A stretch of DNA of 64,000 bases from Methylacidimicrobium fagopyrum. GTDB lineage: Bacteria > Verrucomicrobiota > Verrucomicrobiia > Limisphaerales > UBA11358. Shown one piece after another: positions 34,501 to 42,600 of this stretch. Under the pieces are notes generated by a model. That model did not search any database, was not told the DNA's origin, and was given only the letters and a program-made list of their open reading frames with translations. Location of the stretch: positions 36,519 to 100,518 of the forward strand of contig JAMFSJ010000063.1 in the NCBI GenBank assembly GCA_026225255.1. Reading direction: 5' to 3'. Position 1 is the stretch's first letter. Each line of letters starts with the position of its first letter. Made by a program: the position numbers and the translations under genes.

Positions 34501-35072
34501 AAGGTATTCCGGTCGATGCTTCGGAAATGCAAATTGAAGCGAGTGAACCGAGCTCAGCCGTTGAATGGGGCGATGCCTATCTCGACAAACATCCGGCAGC
34601 AAACACAATGGTTGGGTATCTACAATTACCAGATAAAGCCAAAACTTTACATTTAAAGATTGGTATCGCCGCCGGGCCGTGGACACGAGAGGAACCATTG
34701 GGCATTCCGCAATCAGATGCAGGGTCAACCGTCCAATTCGTTGAAAACAGAAACCATTGGCAAGCTTGCATCCAGAGTATTGAGGAAATAAATGGATCAA
34801 CTAAAGTCATCGGGTTTCACACAGACGTTGGAGGATGGCAATCACAGTTGGTTTTGGTGGATAAAACGGGCAAAGAGTGGCCACTTTCTGGCAATGGACA
34901 CACAATAGATGGCCTATGTCAATTAACCGCAAAATGTGACGGACTAAAATTTTCTCAAGTGAAAGAAATTCACTTCCGCATTCGCCCTTTCCAATCAGTT
35001 GAGTTCAATAATGTGTCGCTGCAACCGATGCAACAAACTCAAGTAGAGATTATTGATTCTCAAAGTAAATAA
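31515..35072 (+). CDS. Membrane Ser/Thr protein kinase with zinc ribbon and TPR domain
   Basis: A 1185-residue kinase. One N-terminal transmembrane helix (about 18-45) is followed by a zinc ribbon (CPQC...CPVC, about 81-100) and a complete kinase domain (about 135-400). The kinase has 'GKGGMGAVYKA', Lys163 in VALK, Glu182, HRD at 254-256, DFG at 274-276 and 'GTPNYMSPEQ'. Further transmembrane helices (about 420-610) end in a pilin-like 'GLLAAIAIPNF'. Then come TPR repeats (about 750-900) and a C-terminal beta-rich part. Residues 281-303, inside the activation loop, are encoded by a perfect inverted-repeat element. A heptanucleotide array lies just after the kinase domain. An ECF sigma factor gene follows at once. 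GTG 31506 is an alternative start. Confidence 0.9.
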   Translation: MKITFEPMLAMFGLGGMEIILILAALFWCFIFFGGIIALIVWLVKRPDKKNPDGKKTVHETIPPTQPTPPVPPTEIIRSPCPQCGTPLSSGALVGLCPVCLLKTGAATETITDAKQPPFVPPLMAELAAKFPQLEILELIGKGGMGAVYKARQKQLDRIVALKILPPDIGSDPAFAERFTREAKALAKLNHPNIVTLYEFGEASGQFYFLMEFVDGVNLRQLLQNRPVSAREALAIVPQICDALQFAHDQGIVHRDIKPENILLDRRGRVKVADFGLAKIVAAVCDRRDFNEEENRRSQTAATANLTDAGKVMGTPNYMSPEQLQNPTEVDHRADIYALGVVFYQMLTGELPGKRLEAPSKKVQIDVRLDEIVLRALEKKPELRYQQASALKTQIETMAAGDLKSEARSQESEVEPRFSRPAIVGAGLIAILALIDIPSLTTGWPMAISRKVSMFLGPASLGLSLIFAGIATNLGWIAVSKIRRSEGKIYGLWLAVFDGLLFPLLALDGLIVVAVVLALWGAGLGWKRTFPPTVPLTYLLFVTVLLGILLLVDWLIIRRVWHAVNQPPDAPPQIQKPDRFWRWFAVIVLAMIAIPIVITVLGLLAAIAIPNFVKVRQIALANRQTEALKVSADSSLNFFIGQTYFPQGDSIEITSVDRTAEHMIVKGHYNLISTNQASLSLNFTSTHNVLTADPMDATQTIHISKGQGDFELSRTHLIPGLPHVSMYGNHQAFAGIYFGTKAEARESSQLNLTEEEISTPAAQLTQVGWELWQAHKLDEAGAKFDQAVNLAPDDANAWNGLGWTRFNAGDTRAAEFAFQKVLLLEPYYPAAFNGLGQIYLSQGNYDAAEKYLLKAAPRAPASWFGLARLYLLQGKFADAQTWAQKIVNSGQGDQTAKQMLEAAKNKKLNDELRAILEPQPPANNLSFVAKLPQGTIELLAVATTSSHHPDTNLVQTWWHPNGTLTTNLGFELGGSGGIGDIREKDLIYRKIVLRSKGIPVDASEMQIEASEPSSAVEWGDAYLDKHPAANTMVGYLQLPDKAKTLHLKIGIAAGPWTREEPLGIPQSDAGSTVQFVENRNHWQACIQSIEEINGSTKVIGFHTDVGGWQSQLVLVDKTGKEWPLSGNGHTIDGLCQLTAKCDGLKFSQVKEIHFRIRPFQSVEFNNVSLQPMQQTQVEIIDSQSK
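32354..32423. repeat. Perfect inverted-repeat element inside kinase coding sequence
   Basis: Arms of 23 bp (32354-32376 and 32401-32423; core GCGGTCTGTGACCGCC) are perfect inverted complements around a 24-bp loop. The element lies inside the kinase frame between DFGLAK and GTPNYMSPEQ, adding about 23 residues (CDRRDF... to ...NRRSQT) to the activation loop without breaking the frame. The sequence looks like a mobile palindromic (REP-type) element. Confidence 0.9.
32726..32753. repeat. Heptanucleotide array in kinase gene (unit AGTCAGA)
   Basis: Four 7-bp units (AGTCAGA, AGCCAGA, AGTCAGG, AGTCAGA) encode the peptide SEARSQESE in the linker between the kinase domain and the membrane region. 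Confidence 0.8.
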
Positions 35073-35073
35073 T

Positions 35074-35817
35074 TTGACCACTAAACATTCCAGCCAATCT
35101 TCGACTGCACCGGGCGATATTTTCGCCACGACGCATTGGACGGTCGTGCGCGCAGCGGGACAGCGCAGCTCGCCCCAGGCTAAGCATGCGTTAGAAGTGC
35201 TTTGCCAGACCTATTGGCTACCGCTCTACGCTTACGTCCGGCGCCGCGGTCACGCGAAGGCGGATGCGGAAGATTTAACGCAGGCGTTTTTTGCGCGGCT
35301 GTTGGAGCATAATTTTCTGGAAAAACTCGATAGCCAGAAGGGCAAGTTCCGCGCGTTTCTATTGGCATCGTTGAAACATTTTCTCGCGAATGAATGGGAC
35401 AAATCACAACGTCAGAAACGCGGCGGCGGCACCGCCCATTTCTCACTCGATTGGGATAGCGCCGAGTTTCAAATCGCCGCCACGAATGAATTGAGTCCCG
35501 ACCAAGCGTTCGACCGCGAATGGGCTTTGGCGTTGCTCGCGAAAGTGATTGAACGTTTGCAATCCGAGGCGACGGCGGATGGTCGCGCAAAGCAATTTGC
35601 GGAACTAAAGATTTTTCTGACGGCGGGCAAAGGCGAATTATCCCACGCCACCGCCGCCAAAAATTTGAACATGGATGAAACCGCCGTGCGCGTAGCGGTG
35701 CATCGGTTACGGAAACGTTATCGGCAATTGTTACGCGATGAAATCTCGCAGACACTGGCGGATCCGGCGGATTTAGACGAAGAGATGCGGGCGTTGTTCG
35801 GCGCGTTCGGGAGTTGA
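35074..35817 (+). CDS. ECF-type RNA polymerase sigma factor
   Basis: A 247-residue sigma factor of the planctomycete/verrucomicrobial ECF type. 'FATTHWTVVRAAGQRSSPQA' is the typical opening. Region 2 contains 'YWLPLYAYVRRRGHAKADAEDLTQAFF'-like sequence (split here: YWLPLYAYVRRRGH, then ADAEDLTQAFF). Region 4 ('DETAVRVAVHRLRKRYRQLL') is the -35-binding helix-turn-helix. A TTG at 35074 starts one base after the kinase stop and gives 'MTTKHSS...'; a TTG at 35053 would overlap the kinase gene. The adjacency suggests that the kinase and sigma factor form one signalling module, the kinase probably controlling the sigma factor. In related genomes the order is often sigma first; here the kinase is first. 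Confidence 0.88.
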   Translation: MTTKHSSQSSTAPGDIFATTHWTVVRAAGQRSSPQAKHALEVLCQTYWLPLYAYVRRRGHAKADAEDLTQAFFARLLEHNFLEKLDSQKGKFRAFLLASLKHFLANEWDKSQRQKRGGGTAHFSLDWDSAEFQIAATNELSPDQAFDREWALALLAKVIERLQSEATADGRAKQFAELKIFLTAGKGELSHATAAKNLNMDETAVRVAVHRLRKRYRQLLRDEISQTLADPADLDEEMRALFGAFGS

Positions 35818-35824
35818 TCCTAGA

Positions 35825-35851
35825 CAGGATTAACAAGATTAACAGGATGAA
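35825..35851. repeat. Nonanucleotide array (CAGGATTAA)
   Basis: Three 9-bp units: CAGGATTAA, CAAGATTAA and CAGGATGAA. A looser TTCTG-spaced repeat (35890-35915) follows after 40 bp. Both are in the space between the sigma factor gene and a convergent small gene. Confidence 0.6.
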
Positions 35852-35932
35852 AAAATGAAAAGAAGACTCCCTAGCTAGGCTTTTTTAAATTCTGGAAAAT
35901 TCTGTAAATTCTGTCTAAAAAGTTTTGTTGGT

Positions 35933-36142
35933 TCAAAGCTTCGTCTTGATGCCGCAGGCGCGGATCAGACACCAACCGCGCAAGGCTTCGAAGATGGCGA
36001 ATAATCCGGCGGCAATCAAAATGAGGCCAATCCAAAACAGGGTGCCCAGCAACACGCCGCCAGCAATAACGCAAATCGTGCCGATGACGCCGCGCGCAAT
36101 GCGTCCGTGACGGCTGATGTTCGGCTTGAAAAAGCGACTCAT
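35933..36142 (-). CDS. Small YgaP-like membrane protein (DUF2892)
   Basis: A 69-residue protein with the DUF2892 pattern. The N-terminal 'FFKPNISRHGRIARGVIG' is followed by two transmembrane helices (about 20-36 and 38-53) and the ending 'GWCLIRACGIKTKL', where the Cys and GIKT motif is typical. In other bacteria the same domain forms the membrane part of YgaP, attached to a rhodanese; here it stands alone. Function unknown. It is convergent to the sigma factor gene and divergent from the SRPBCC gene. Confidence 0.8.
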   Translation of the reverse strand: MSRFFKPNISRHGRIARGVIGTICVIAGGVLLGTLFWIGLILIAAGLFAIFEALRGWCLIRACGIKTKL

Positions 36143-36223
36143 GCGTCGAAGTTATCAAGACGCGCCGCAAAAGCCAAGTGTTGCCGAAACTGGGTGGCAA
36201 AGGCATATTCCGATGGTGCGCGC

Positions 36224-36688
36224 ATGAAAATTTTCAATTTCTCCACCGAGCTTTGGCTGCCGCACCCGCGCGAGGAAATATTCGATTTCTTTGCCGACGC
36301 GCACAATCTGCAAGTCCTTACGCCGCCCTGGTTGAATTTTGAGATCCTCACGCCGCGCCCCATTCCGATGCACGCGGGGGCGTTGATCGATTACCAATTA
36401 CGGCTGCGCGGAATGCCCGTGCGTTGGCGGACGGAGATCACGGAATGGCAACCGCCGTTTGGTTTTGTGGATGAGCAAAAGCGCGGCCCTTATCGGCAAT
36501 GGATTCATCGCCATCGTTTCGAAGAAAAGGACGGCGGCACGTTTTGCCAGGATGATGTGAGGTATGCCGTGCCCGGCGGTGCGATTGTGAACATCCTTTT
36601 TATCCGGCGCGAGGTTGCGATGATTTTTGAATTTCGCCGGAAAAAATTAGTCGAACTATTTGGAGTTAAAAATGGATGTCTGGTCTGA
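36224..36688 (+). CDS. SRPBCC (START-like) family protein
   Basis: A 154-residue cytoplasmic protein with the START/Bet v1-like fold. The opening 'STELWLPHPREEIFDFFADA' and the following 'NLQVLTPPWLNFEIL' match the polyketide cyclase/dehydrase-type SRPBCC subgroup. 'GPYRQWIHRHRFEEKDGGT' and 'DDVRYAVPGG' form the central strands, and the last helix closes the cavity. These proteins bind hydrophobic ligands; the ligand here is unknown. ATG 36224 gives the family start. It overlaps the next small gene by 17 bp. Confidence 0.85.
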   Translation: MKIFNFSTELWLPHPREEIFDFFADAHNLQVLTPPWLNFEILTPRPIPMHAGALIDYQLRLRGMPVRWRTEITEWQPPFGFVDEQKRGPYRQWIHRHRFEEKDGGTFCQDDVRYAVPGGAIVNILFIRREVAMIFEFRRKKLVELFGVKNGCLV

Positions 36689-36890
36689 AAATTTTTTATT
36701 GGCCTCGGTATTTTGGAGCGGCGTCGCGGGTGGCTACATGCTTTATGGCAAAAAACAAAAATCGTGGATTCCCTTTACCGGCGGCGCGGTGATGATGGGC
36801 GCGTCTTTTTTCATGCCGGCATTGACGATGTCGCTCGTGTGCATATTGGCGATGGTTGGGGTCTGGTGGTTCTTGAAACAGGGATATTGA
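36672..36890 (+). CDS. Small membrane protein of unknown function
   Basis: A 72-residue protein with two probable transmembrane helices (about 8-25 and 42-66) separated by 'GKKQKSWIPFTGG'. The end is 'WWFLKQGY'. The start ATG lies inside the SRPBCC gene, overlapping it by 17 bp, which suggests translational coupling. I do not recognise a named family with certainty, but composition and layout look like a real small membrane protein. Confidence 0.6.
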   Translation: MDVWSENFLLASVFWSGVAGGYMLYGKKQKSWIPFTGGAVMMGASFFMPALTMSLVCILAMVGVWWFLKQGY

Positions 36891-36985
36891 AAAGGTCCGG
36901 TTGAGGATTGGATAAAGGGATCGTCGGGCGCGCATCAAACACCTTGCAATCCCGGCTTACTTTGTTCTTTGGTTACTCCAACAAG

Positions 36986-37017
36986 AAACCGGAAGCCAGT
37001 TGCCTAGCTTCCGGTTT
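36986..37017. terminator. Bidirectional hairpin terminator
   Basis: AAACCGGAAGC (36986-36996) pairs with GCTTCCGGTTT (37007-37017) around a 10-nt loop. It lies between convergent genes (small membrane protein and LA_2272-like protein) and has short T-runs on the plus-strand side. It can serve both. Confidence 0.75.
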
Positions 37018-37037
37018 TAAATTCCAATTTTTTTATT

Positions 37038-37523
37038 TTAGAACGACCAGTTCACGATGGGAAAACCCTTCGCGAGCTTGCTCGGAAATTCATCGAACCA
37101 GCCGTTGTCTTTAATAATGTTGATCAAGCCGATCTGGACGCCGTCCATTTTTTCCGTGTAATTGAAGAAGCCCATTTGCAAGCCTTTGGTTTCTTTGTTG
37201 GCGTTCACGAAGCCGTGTTGAAAGCCGACGAAAGTATCCGACGTGTAGTTCACCAGACCCCATTGAACGCCGCTGTAGGATTCAGCGTAGTTGACAATGC
37301 CCAGACTGAAACCAGAACTCTCGCCGGTGCTGCCGTTGACGATGCCCAAATTAAAACTGTGCTGCGGATTTTCGCCCCAGATATTGATGGCAAAACCGGT
37401 GATCACGGTGTCTTTGGATTTGTAGGCGACTCCGGGAGTCAAGGAGGCTTGAAAAGCGGATTCGTCGGCGCGCACCGCAATGGCACCGATCAGTAAAGCC
37501 GAGATAACGAGTATTTTTTTCAT
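37038..37523 (-). CDS. Exported repeat protein, LA_2272-like
   Basis: A 161-residue protein with a signal peptide (1-19, 'AIAVRADE'). It contains at least five short repeats of the pattern G-(x)-N/Q-x-G-h-h-N-x-(x)-(E/S): 'FNLGIVNGSTGE', 'FSLGIVNYAES', 'VQWGLVNYTSD', 'FQHGFVNANKE', 'LQMGFFNYTEK', 'VQIGLINIIKD'. Such repeats occur in the LA_2272 family of surface proteins. They would form stacked turns or a beta-helix-like surface. Function is unknown. No partner gene is evident. Confidence 0.75.
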   Translation of the reverse strand: MKKILVISALLIGAIAVRADESAFQASLTPGVAYKSKDTVITGFAINIWGENPQHSFNLGIVNGSTGESSGFSLGIVNYAESYSGVQWGLVNYTSDTFVGFQHGFVNANKETKGLQMGFFNYTEKMDGVQIGLINIIKDNGWFDEFPSKLAKGFPIVNWSF

Positions 37524-37838
37524 AGTTATTTAGTAAAGACAGCCAACGAATTATCATTCTCAACGTAGAAATGCAACCGCGATTATCACGCCGAATAGGT
37601 TATCAAAAATGGAAACTTAACCACGGATGGATACGGATAAAACTAGCAAAGAGCTGGACGCGAATCATCGCCGGGCAAATTCAATTCGAGAAATTCATGT
37701 CAAACCGTTTTCCCCACCCGGGTTTATCCGCGGCCAATTCTCCGGCTTCGTTTTATGGTTTGGCGTTAAACCCCGACCTTTCACTTTCCAAGTTGCCAGC
37801 GTTGCGCGATAGTGGCAGCGTAAACGAACAACGCCCTT
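37524..37838. other. Intergenic region, 315 bp
   Basis: The spacer between two divergent genes. It holds short imperfect repeats (CACGGATGGATACGGAT near 37621) and no gene I can support. The promoters of the LA_2272-like gene and of the mini-kinase gene must lie here, but neither is clear by eye. Confidence 0.4.
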
Positions 37839-38213
37839 ATGTTAAAAGTCAAAGACACCCTCCGCGCCACCGTCAATTTGAGTTTTGACGGACGGGTGTT
37901 CAAAGTTTACCACGGGCCGGATGCGACCAAACGGTTTACCAATGAAGTCCGTGTCCTGCGCCATCTGGAAGCCCGCGGTTGCCCGTTCGTTCCGCGGCTG
38001 CTGGAAGCGGATGAAAAAAATCTGCGCATCGTCACCAATAATTGCGGCACTCGCGTAGAACATCTCGACGATGCGCGCGCGCAGGAAATTTTTGCGGAAC
38101 TCGAAAAATTTGGCGTGCGCCACGACGATGCCAACATCCGCAACGTCACTTACCGCCAGTCCGATGGACGTTTTTGTCTGATTGATTTTGAATTCGCCAC
38201 GATTTTGGATTAA
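37839..38213 (+). CDS. Miniature protein-kinase-like protein
   Basis: A 124-residue protein that keeps only the core of the kinase fold. 'GRVFKVYHGPDATKRFTNEV' resembles the N-lobe (Lys22; Glu36 in the alpha-C position). 'HDDANIRN' (95-102) matches the catalytic loop, with Asp97 and Asn102 at the correct spacing. 'LIDFEFATIL' (114-123) matches the metal-binding DFG region (DFE). The chain ends right after this motif, so the activation segment and the C-lobe helices are absent. It lies 32 bp upstream of a PP2C phosphatase gene on the same strand. It may be a minimal phosphotransferase of the RIO/aminoglycoside-kinase type or a regulatory partner of the phosphatase. Confidence 0.7.
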   Translation: MLKVKDTLRATVNLSFDGRVFKVYHGPDATKRFTNEVRVLRHLEARGCPFVPRLLEADEKNLRIVTNNCGTRVEHLDDARAQEIFAELEKFGVRHDDANIRNVTYRQSDGRFCLIDFEFATILD

Positions 38214-38245
38214 TTCTTCGCTACTCAAATTAACCAACGACACCG

Positions 38246-39115
38246 ATGAACCGCGAGCTGCATCAAAAACGCGCCAGTAAACCGAAGAAAAAGAATTCGC
38301 CGCCCATGTTAAAATGGTTCGGGTGGACGGACCAAGGCCATGTCCGCGCAAACAACGAAGATTCGTTTCTCGGCCTGCGTTTTGACGCGCGCGAGGTGAA
38401 TCGCCTCGGCAAGTTCGGCGAAGCTTCGATTGAGACCACTGATTTCACGTTCGCCGTGGCCGATGGCATGGGTGGCGCGCAAGCGGGCGAATTCGCCAGC
38501 CGCATCGCCAGCGAAAAAATCACGACGTTGCTGCCGCGCGCCTTTCAACATTCCGCCAGTGGATTGCAAACGGGCTTTGCCGATGTGCTCACCGAATTGT
38601 TCGCCCAAATCCATCGCGCCCTCGTGTATCTCGGCGAGAGCTACGATGAATGTCGCGGCATGGAAACGACGATGAGCTTGGGCTGGTTCACGCCGGGCTG
38701 GATGTTTTTCGGTCACATCGGCGACAGCCGGATTTATCATCTGCCCGCGAAAGCCAAAGCCGTGCGACAACTTACGCAGGACGACACGCACGTGGCCTGG
38801 CTCTTACGTTCCGGCCAGATCAGCCAACACGAAGCGCGCACGCATCCGCGCCGCAACGTGCTGCAAAAATCGCTCGGCGGCGGTAATCAATTTGTGGACC
38901 CGCAAGTCGGTGCGGTAGCGTGCGAACGCGGTGATATTTTTCTGCTTTGCTCGGATGGTTTGACGGAAGGACTTTACGATCATCAACTGATTGAACTTTT
39001 GCGCGACACCGGCGCGAGGGCCACCGATCACAATCCCGCGAGGCAATTAGTGGAGGTCGCGGTAAAAAATTACGGTCGCGATAACACGACGGCGATGGTG
39101 ATTGAAGTGGTTTGA
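38246..39115 (+). CDS. PP2C-type protein phosphatase
   Basis: A 289-residue Mn/Mg-dependent Ser/Thr phosphatase. The motifs follow in order: 'TDQGHVRANNEDSFLG' (metal-binding Asp), 'FAVADGMGGAQAGEFAS', 'GHIGDSRIY', 'LLCSDGLTEGL' and 'GRDNTTAMVIEVV'. The N-terminal 20 residues are basic and low-complexity. No membrane segment is seen, so it is cytoplasmic. An internal ATG at 38306 could start the conserved domain directly. It is next to the mini-kinase gene and is a natural antagonist of the Ser/Thr kinases in this window; which one is unknown. Confidence 0.92.
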   Translation: MNRELHQKRASKPKKKNSPPMLKWFGWTDQGHVRANNEDSFLGLRFDAREVNRLGKFGEASIETTDFTFAVADGMGGAQAGEFASRIASEKITTLLPRAFQHSASGLQTGFADVLTELFAQIHRALVYLGESYDECRGMETTMSLGWFTPGWMFFGHIGDSRIYHLPAKAKAVRQLTQDDTHVAWLLRSGQISQHEARTHPRRNVLQKSLGGGNQFVDPQVGAVACERGDIFLLCSDGLTEGLYDHQLIELLRDTGARATDHNPARQLVEVAVKNYGRDNTTAMVIEVV

Positions 39116-39142
39116 AACCGTTAGGCTTAAACTCGCAACTGC

Positions 39143-39523
39143 TCACACCGCCACCAACACCGGCTTCAACAACCCGGCAACCCGTTGCTCCAAACGTTCC
39201 AAATCCAGCGGCTTGGTGAAGAAATCTTCCGCCTGCAGCATCGCCGTGCGCTTGGACACGCCCGGCGAAAGCGCACTCATAAAGATGACGGGAATTTTTT
39301 TCGTGGCCGGCTGACGCTTCAAGATTTCGCAGACCGACAAACCGTCCAGATCCGGCAGCAAAATATCCAACAAGATAAGATCGGGTTTGAACTGCCGAGC
39401 CTGCGTCAACGCGTGGACGCCATCGTTGGCCACGAGAAATTCGCAGCCTAAATTGGCGAGGCGAAATTTCACCAGCTCAATGAAATCGGCCTCGTCATCT
39501 ACAATTAAAATCCGAGGAACCAT
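39143..39523 (-). CDS. Single-domain response regulator (receiver)
   Basis: A 126-residue CheY-like receiver. 'RILIVDDEADFIELVKFRLA' carries the acidic pair, 'PDLILLDILLPDLDG' the phospho-acceptor Asp, and 'PVIFMSAL' and 'DFFTKPLDLERL' the conserved Ser/Thr and Lys. There is no output domain, so it likely signals by protein contact or shuttles phosphate. No kinase gene is adjacent. An in-frame ATG at 39556 adds 11 residues; 39523 matches the family start. Confidence 0.9.
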   Translation of the reverse strand: MVPRILIVDDEADFIELVKFRLANLGCEFLVANDGVHALTQARQFKPDLILLDILLPDLDGLSVCEILKRQPATKKIPVIFMSALSPGVSKRTAMLQAEDFFTKPLDLERLEQRVAGLLKPVLVAV

Positions 39524-39644
39524 ACGGCAGGATAGTTCATCCCGCGCCGAACACAAAGACGACGCGGTTAAAACAAGGTGACGAAATGAAGACGAACCTT
39601 TTGAACCGCCGAGGAATTACGTTGAGGCTTTTCACCACTCACCT

Positions 39645-42600
39645 TTATTTAGGCAAATCCTTCGAACTATTTAACGGCGGCGGCTGCGCTGGGAATCCCG
39701 TTTGCGCGAACGGTAATTCGTCATCCGAATAGACGCGATTGCCCGCTGGATCAACAATCGTTGCGGTGACAAAGATCAGCAGTTCTGTGTCGGCCACATT
39801 GGGCTCATTTTTCTTTTTCTTGGCTTTCTTAAAACTGTCTGGTTCGCCGGCGAGTTCTATTCCATTCACATAAAAATGCTTGGGTATTTTTCCAATCACC
39901 AACGTTTGGTGATCCAACAAATTAACATTAACGATGGCTTGTTGAACGCGGGTCACCGGCAAGATGACCGGCAGATGAATCGCGTCGTCGTTTTTTGAAA
40001 TACTTTCTTTCGGCGGCAAATCATAACCCAGAAAATCCGTTATCGAAGGAATGGCCGTCAAATTGATGGTGAAGCCGTCGGCCAAAACATAAGGCACCAC
40101 GTCAATCATCGGACCCGTTTCCAATGGCGATGCTTGCGGAGTGACCGACGAAGCTTCCGAATTGGTCAAGTTTTTCAGAAAGGTAAAGTTGGTAATAATA
40201 GTCAGGACTTGGGTCTCTCGCATTTGAGCCTGCCTTCCGGTGGTCAACACCACTTCTGGCGCGGCCAATTGTTCACCCTCCGAAGTTCCCAGCGACAACA
40301 TTTGATTCAAAACCATTTGAAATTTTTCGTTCGTCAACAACGCATGCCAACCGTTGGTGCCTGATTTCATGTCGGCATTGGGGAACAGATCGGGAGCCAT
40401 CGCTTGAAACACTTTTTCCGGCACTTCAATGAACCGTGTCTTGATGTGGATTTGCGGCGCAATTTGGTTAATGGCCTCGATGGTGCGAGCAATCGTATCT
40501 AAATCATCTTCCGTCGCTTTCACAAAGAGCAGCCTTAAGCGCTCATTGTAGAAAATTGATTTACCTTTGGGTGATTCCAAATCCACACCGATATTGTGGA
40601 AAAATTCTTTTTCTGCCGCCGCAACATTAGCAGACACGTTCGTATTTGCAGAAAAACCTGAGCTTGTGTCTTTCAAGGCGCTGTAAAATGCCAACGGATC
40701 GACTATGAACGTGCGTGCGAACAATTGTGGCACGTCAGCTCCTTTATCCCCAAACTCAACGCCATAATCGCGAATAGAATACTTCAATTGATGACCTGAA
40801 GGATGATTGGCCACCTTAAGAATAGTATCCAAAACTTGAGCTAGCGAAACGTTGGTCAAATTCAATGTGACCGTAACGTTCGTTCCTAAATCAATGGTTT
40901 CAGCACTTTGGGATGTGGCATGAGTTATCAGCAGACCAGTTGCCCGGCCAATAATCGGCGGACCCGACTGATCTGGATTGGGGTTAATCATAAAATTAAC
41001 GCCCTTGCGATCAGGGTCGCCAAGTTTGGCGTCTTTCCATAATTGACGCAAAACCTCACTTAAACTCGCATTTTCAAAATGCACTTGATCCAACTGGATG
41101 TGATTTAGTTTTTCGAAAATTATTTGATGACCCGCCGGCAAGACTGGAACAGCTTTCGGGTTTTGACGCGTCGTTTGCACCAAGTTGCTCGCGTCAACTT
41201 TTGAGTTAACCACACTGACAACGCCGACTACGGGCGCAGACGCAGAATTCGTCCATGATAATTTTTGCTGCATCGCCGCCAGAACACTTGGATCTAGCGC
41301 GTTCACTCGATCAGACATCGTGTTCACTCTGCTAGACCGCGGCCCGCGTTTGACGACTTCCGGTTCGGCCAAAACATCGGTTCCGGTGCGCTTTTCAAGT
41401 GCCTGTAACGCCGCTTGGAAATTTGGATTAGACAAAATCCCTGCCACTTGTGATGAGTCAGACACCGGCGCATTCAAAATTTGAAGGGCACGGTCAATCG
41501 TGTCCAAATCAGATTCAGTTGCTTTCACAAACAACTGGCTTAAATGGTCGTTCCAGAAAACCGACTTACCTTTCGGCGCTGCCAAATCCACGCCCAATCG
41601 CGTGAAAAAATTTCTCACGGCTAATGAAACATTGGTTGCGCCATTTACCGGCCAACCAGCCTTTTGTAGATTGGGAATGAAGACATTGGTATCCAACTTG
41701 AACGTCCGTTGAAAAAGTGGCGACTGGGTTTGTTCTTTCTGTGAAAACAAATTGGTTTGCCTCAAATTTCCATTCGTGTCCGGCAAAGTTGAATTCGTCG
41801 GCCCTGACCCTTCACCCATCGGCACGGCGACGGCGGAGAACACTAAAATTCCCAACCACGAAACCAGCGTCAGTCCGGCTTTGCGCGGCGCACTGAAATT
41901 GACCAGTCGCTCGATGCGTTGTCGCAATGCGCTGCGCGATTCCAAAATGCCCACCAACCCAAGGCTTGCGAGCGGACGGTTCAGCGCCAGCTTCGCCACT
42001 TCCAGCAACGTCGGCGCATAGATTTCTGCCGAGCCGCCGAGCGACAACATCACTGCGTCGTCCACCGCTTCCTCGCGCACGTGGCGGATACGTGCGTTCG
42101 CCACCCACACCAACGGATGCCACCAGTAAACAATCTGCAGCAGCGATTGCAAAAAATTCAGCCACACATCGCGCCGCCGCAGATGGATCAATTCGTGCAA
42201 TAACACGGCGCGCATTTGCTCGTCGGAAAATTCGGCGGCGAGTGATTGCGGAATCAAGATCGTCGAACGGAACAAGCCGCACACCGCCGGCGACAAGGTC
42301 TTCGCCGTCAGTTTGACGAGCGGCGATTTGAATCTCATACCAGCCTGTCGTTTCACGTCGCAGGTCAATACCGTCAACCGTTCGGAAATTTCCGCGCGGC
42401 GCACTTGCCGCGTGATGTGCCACCAACGCGCCAGCAACCAGACCAACAAACCGGCGCTCGTGAACGCAGAAATGATCAATAACCACGCAGCAAAATTTAA
42501 CGTTGGTGGTGGCGGCACAAAAACCGGCACGGTCGTTTCCGGCATTTCCGGCAACGGCGTTTGGTCATAAGTGACGGCGAATTTTTTGGCAGAAACCATG

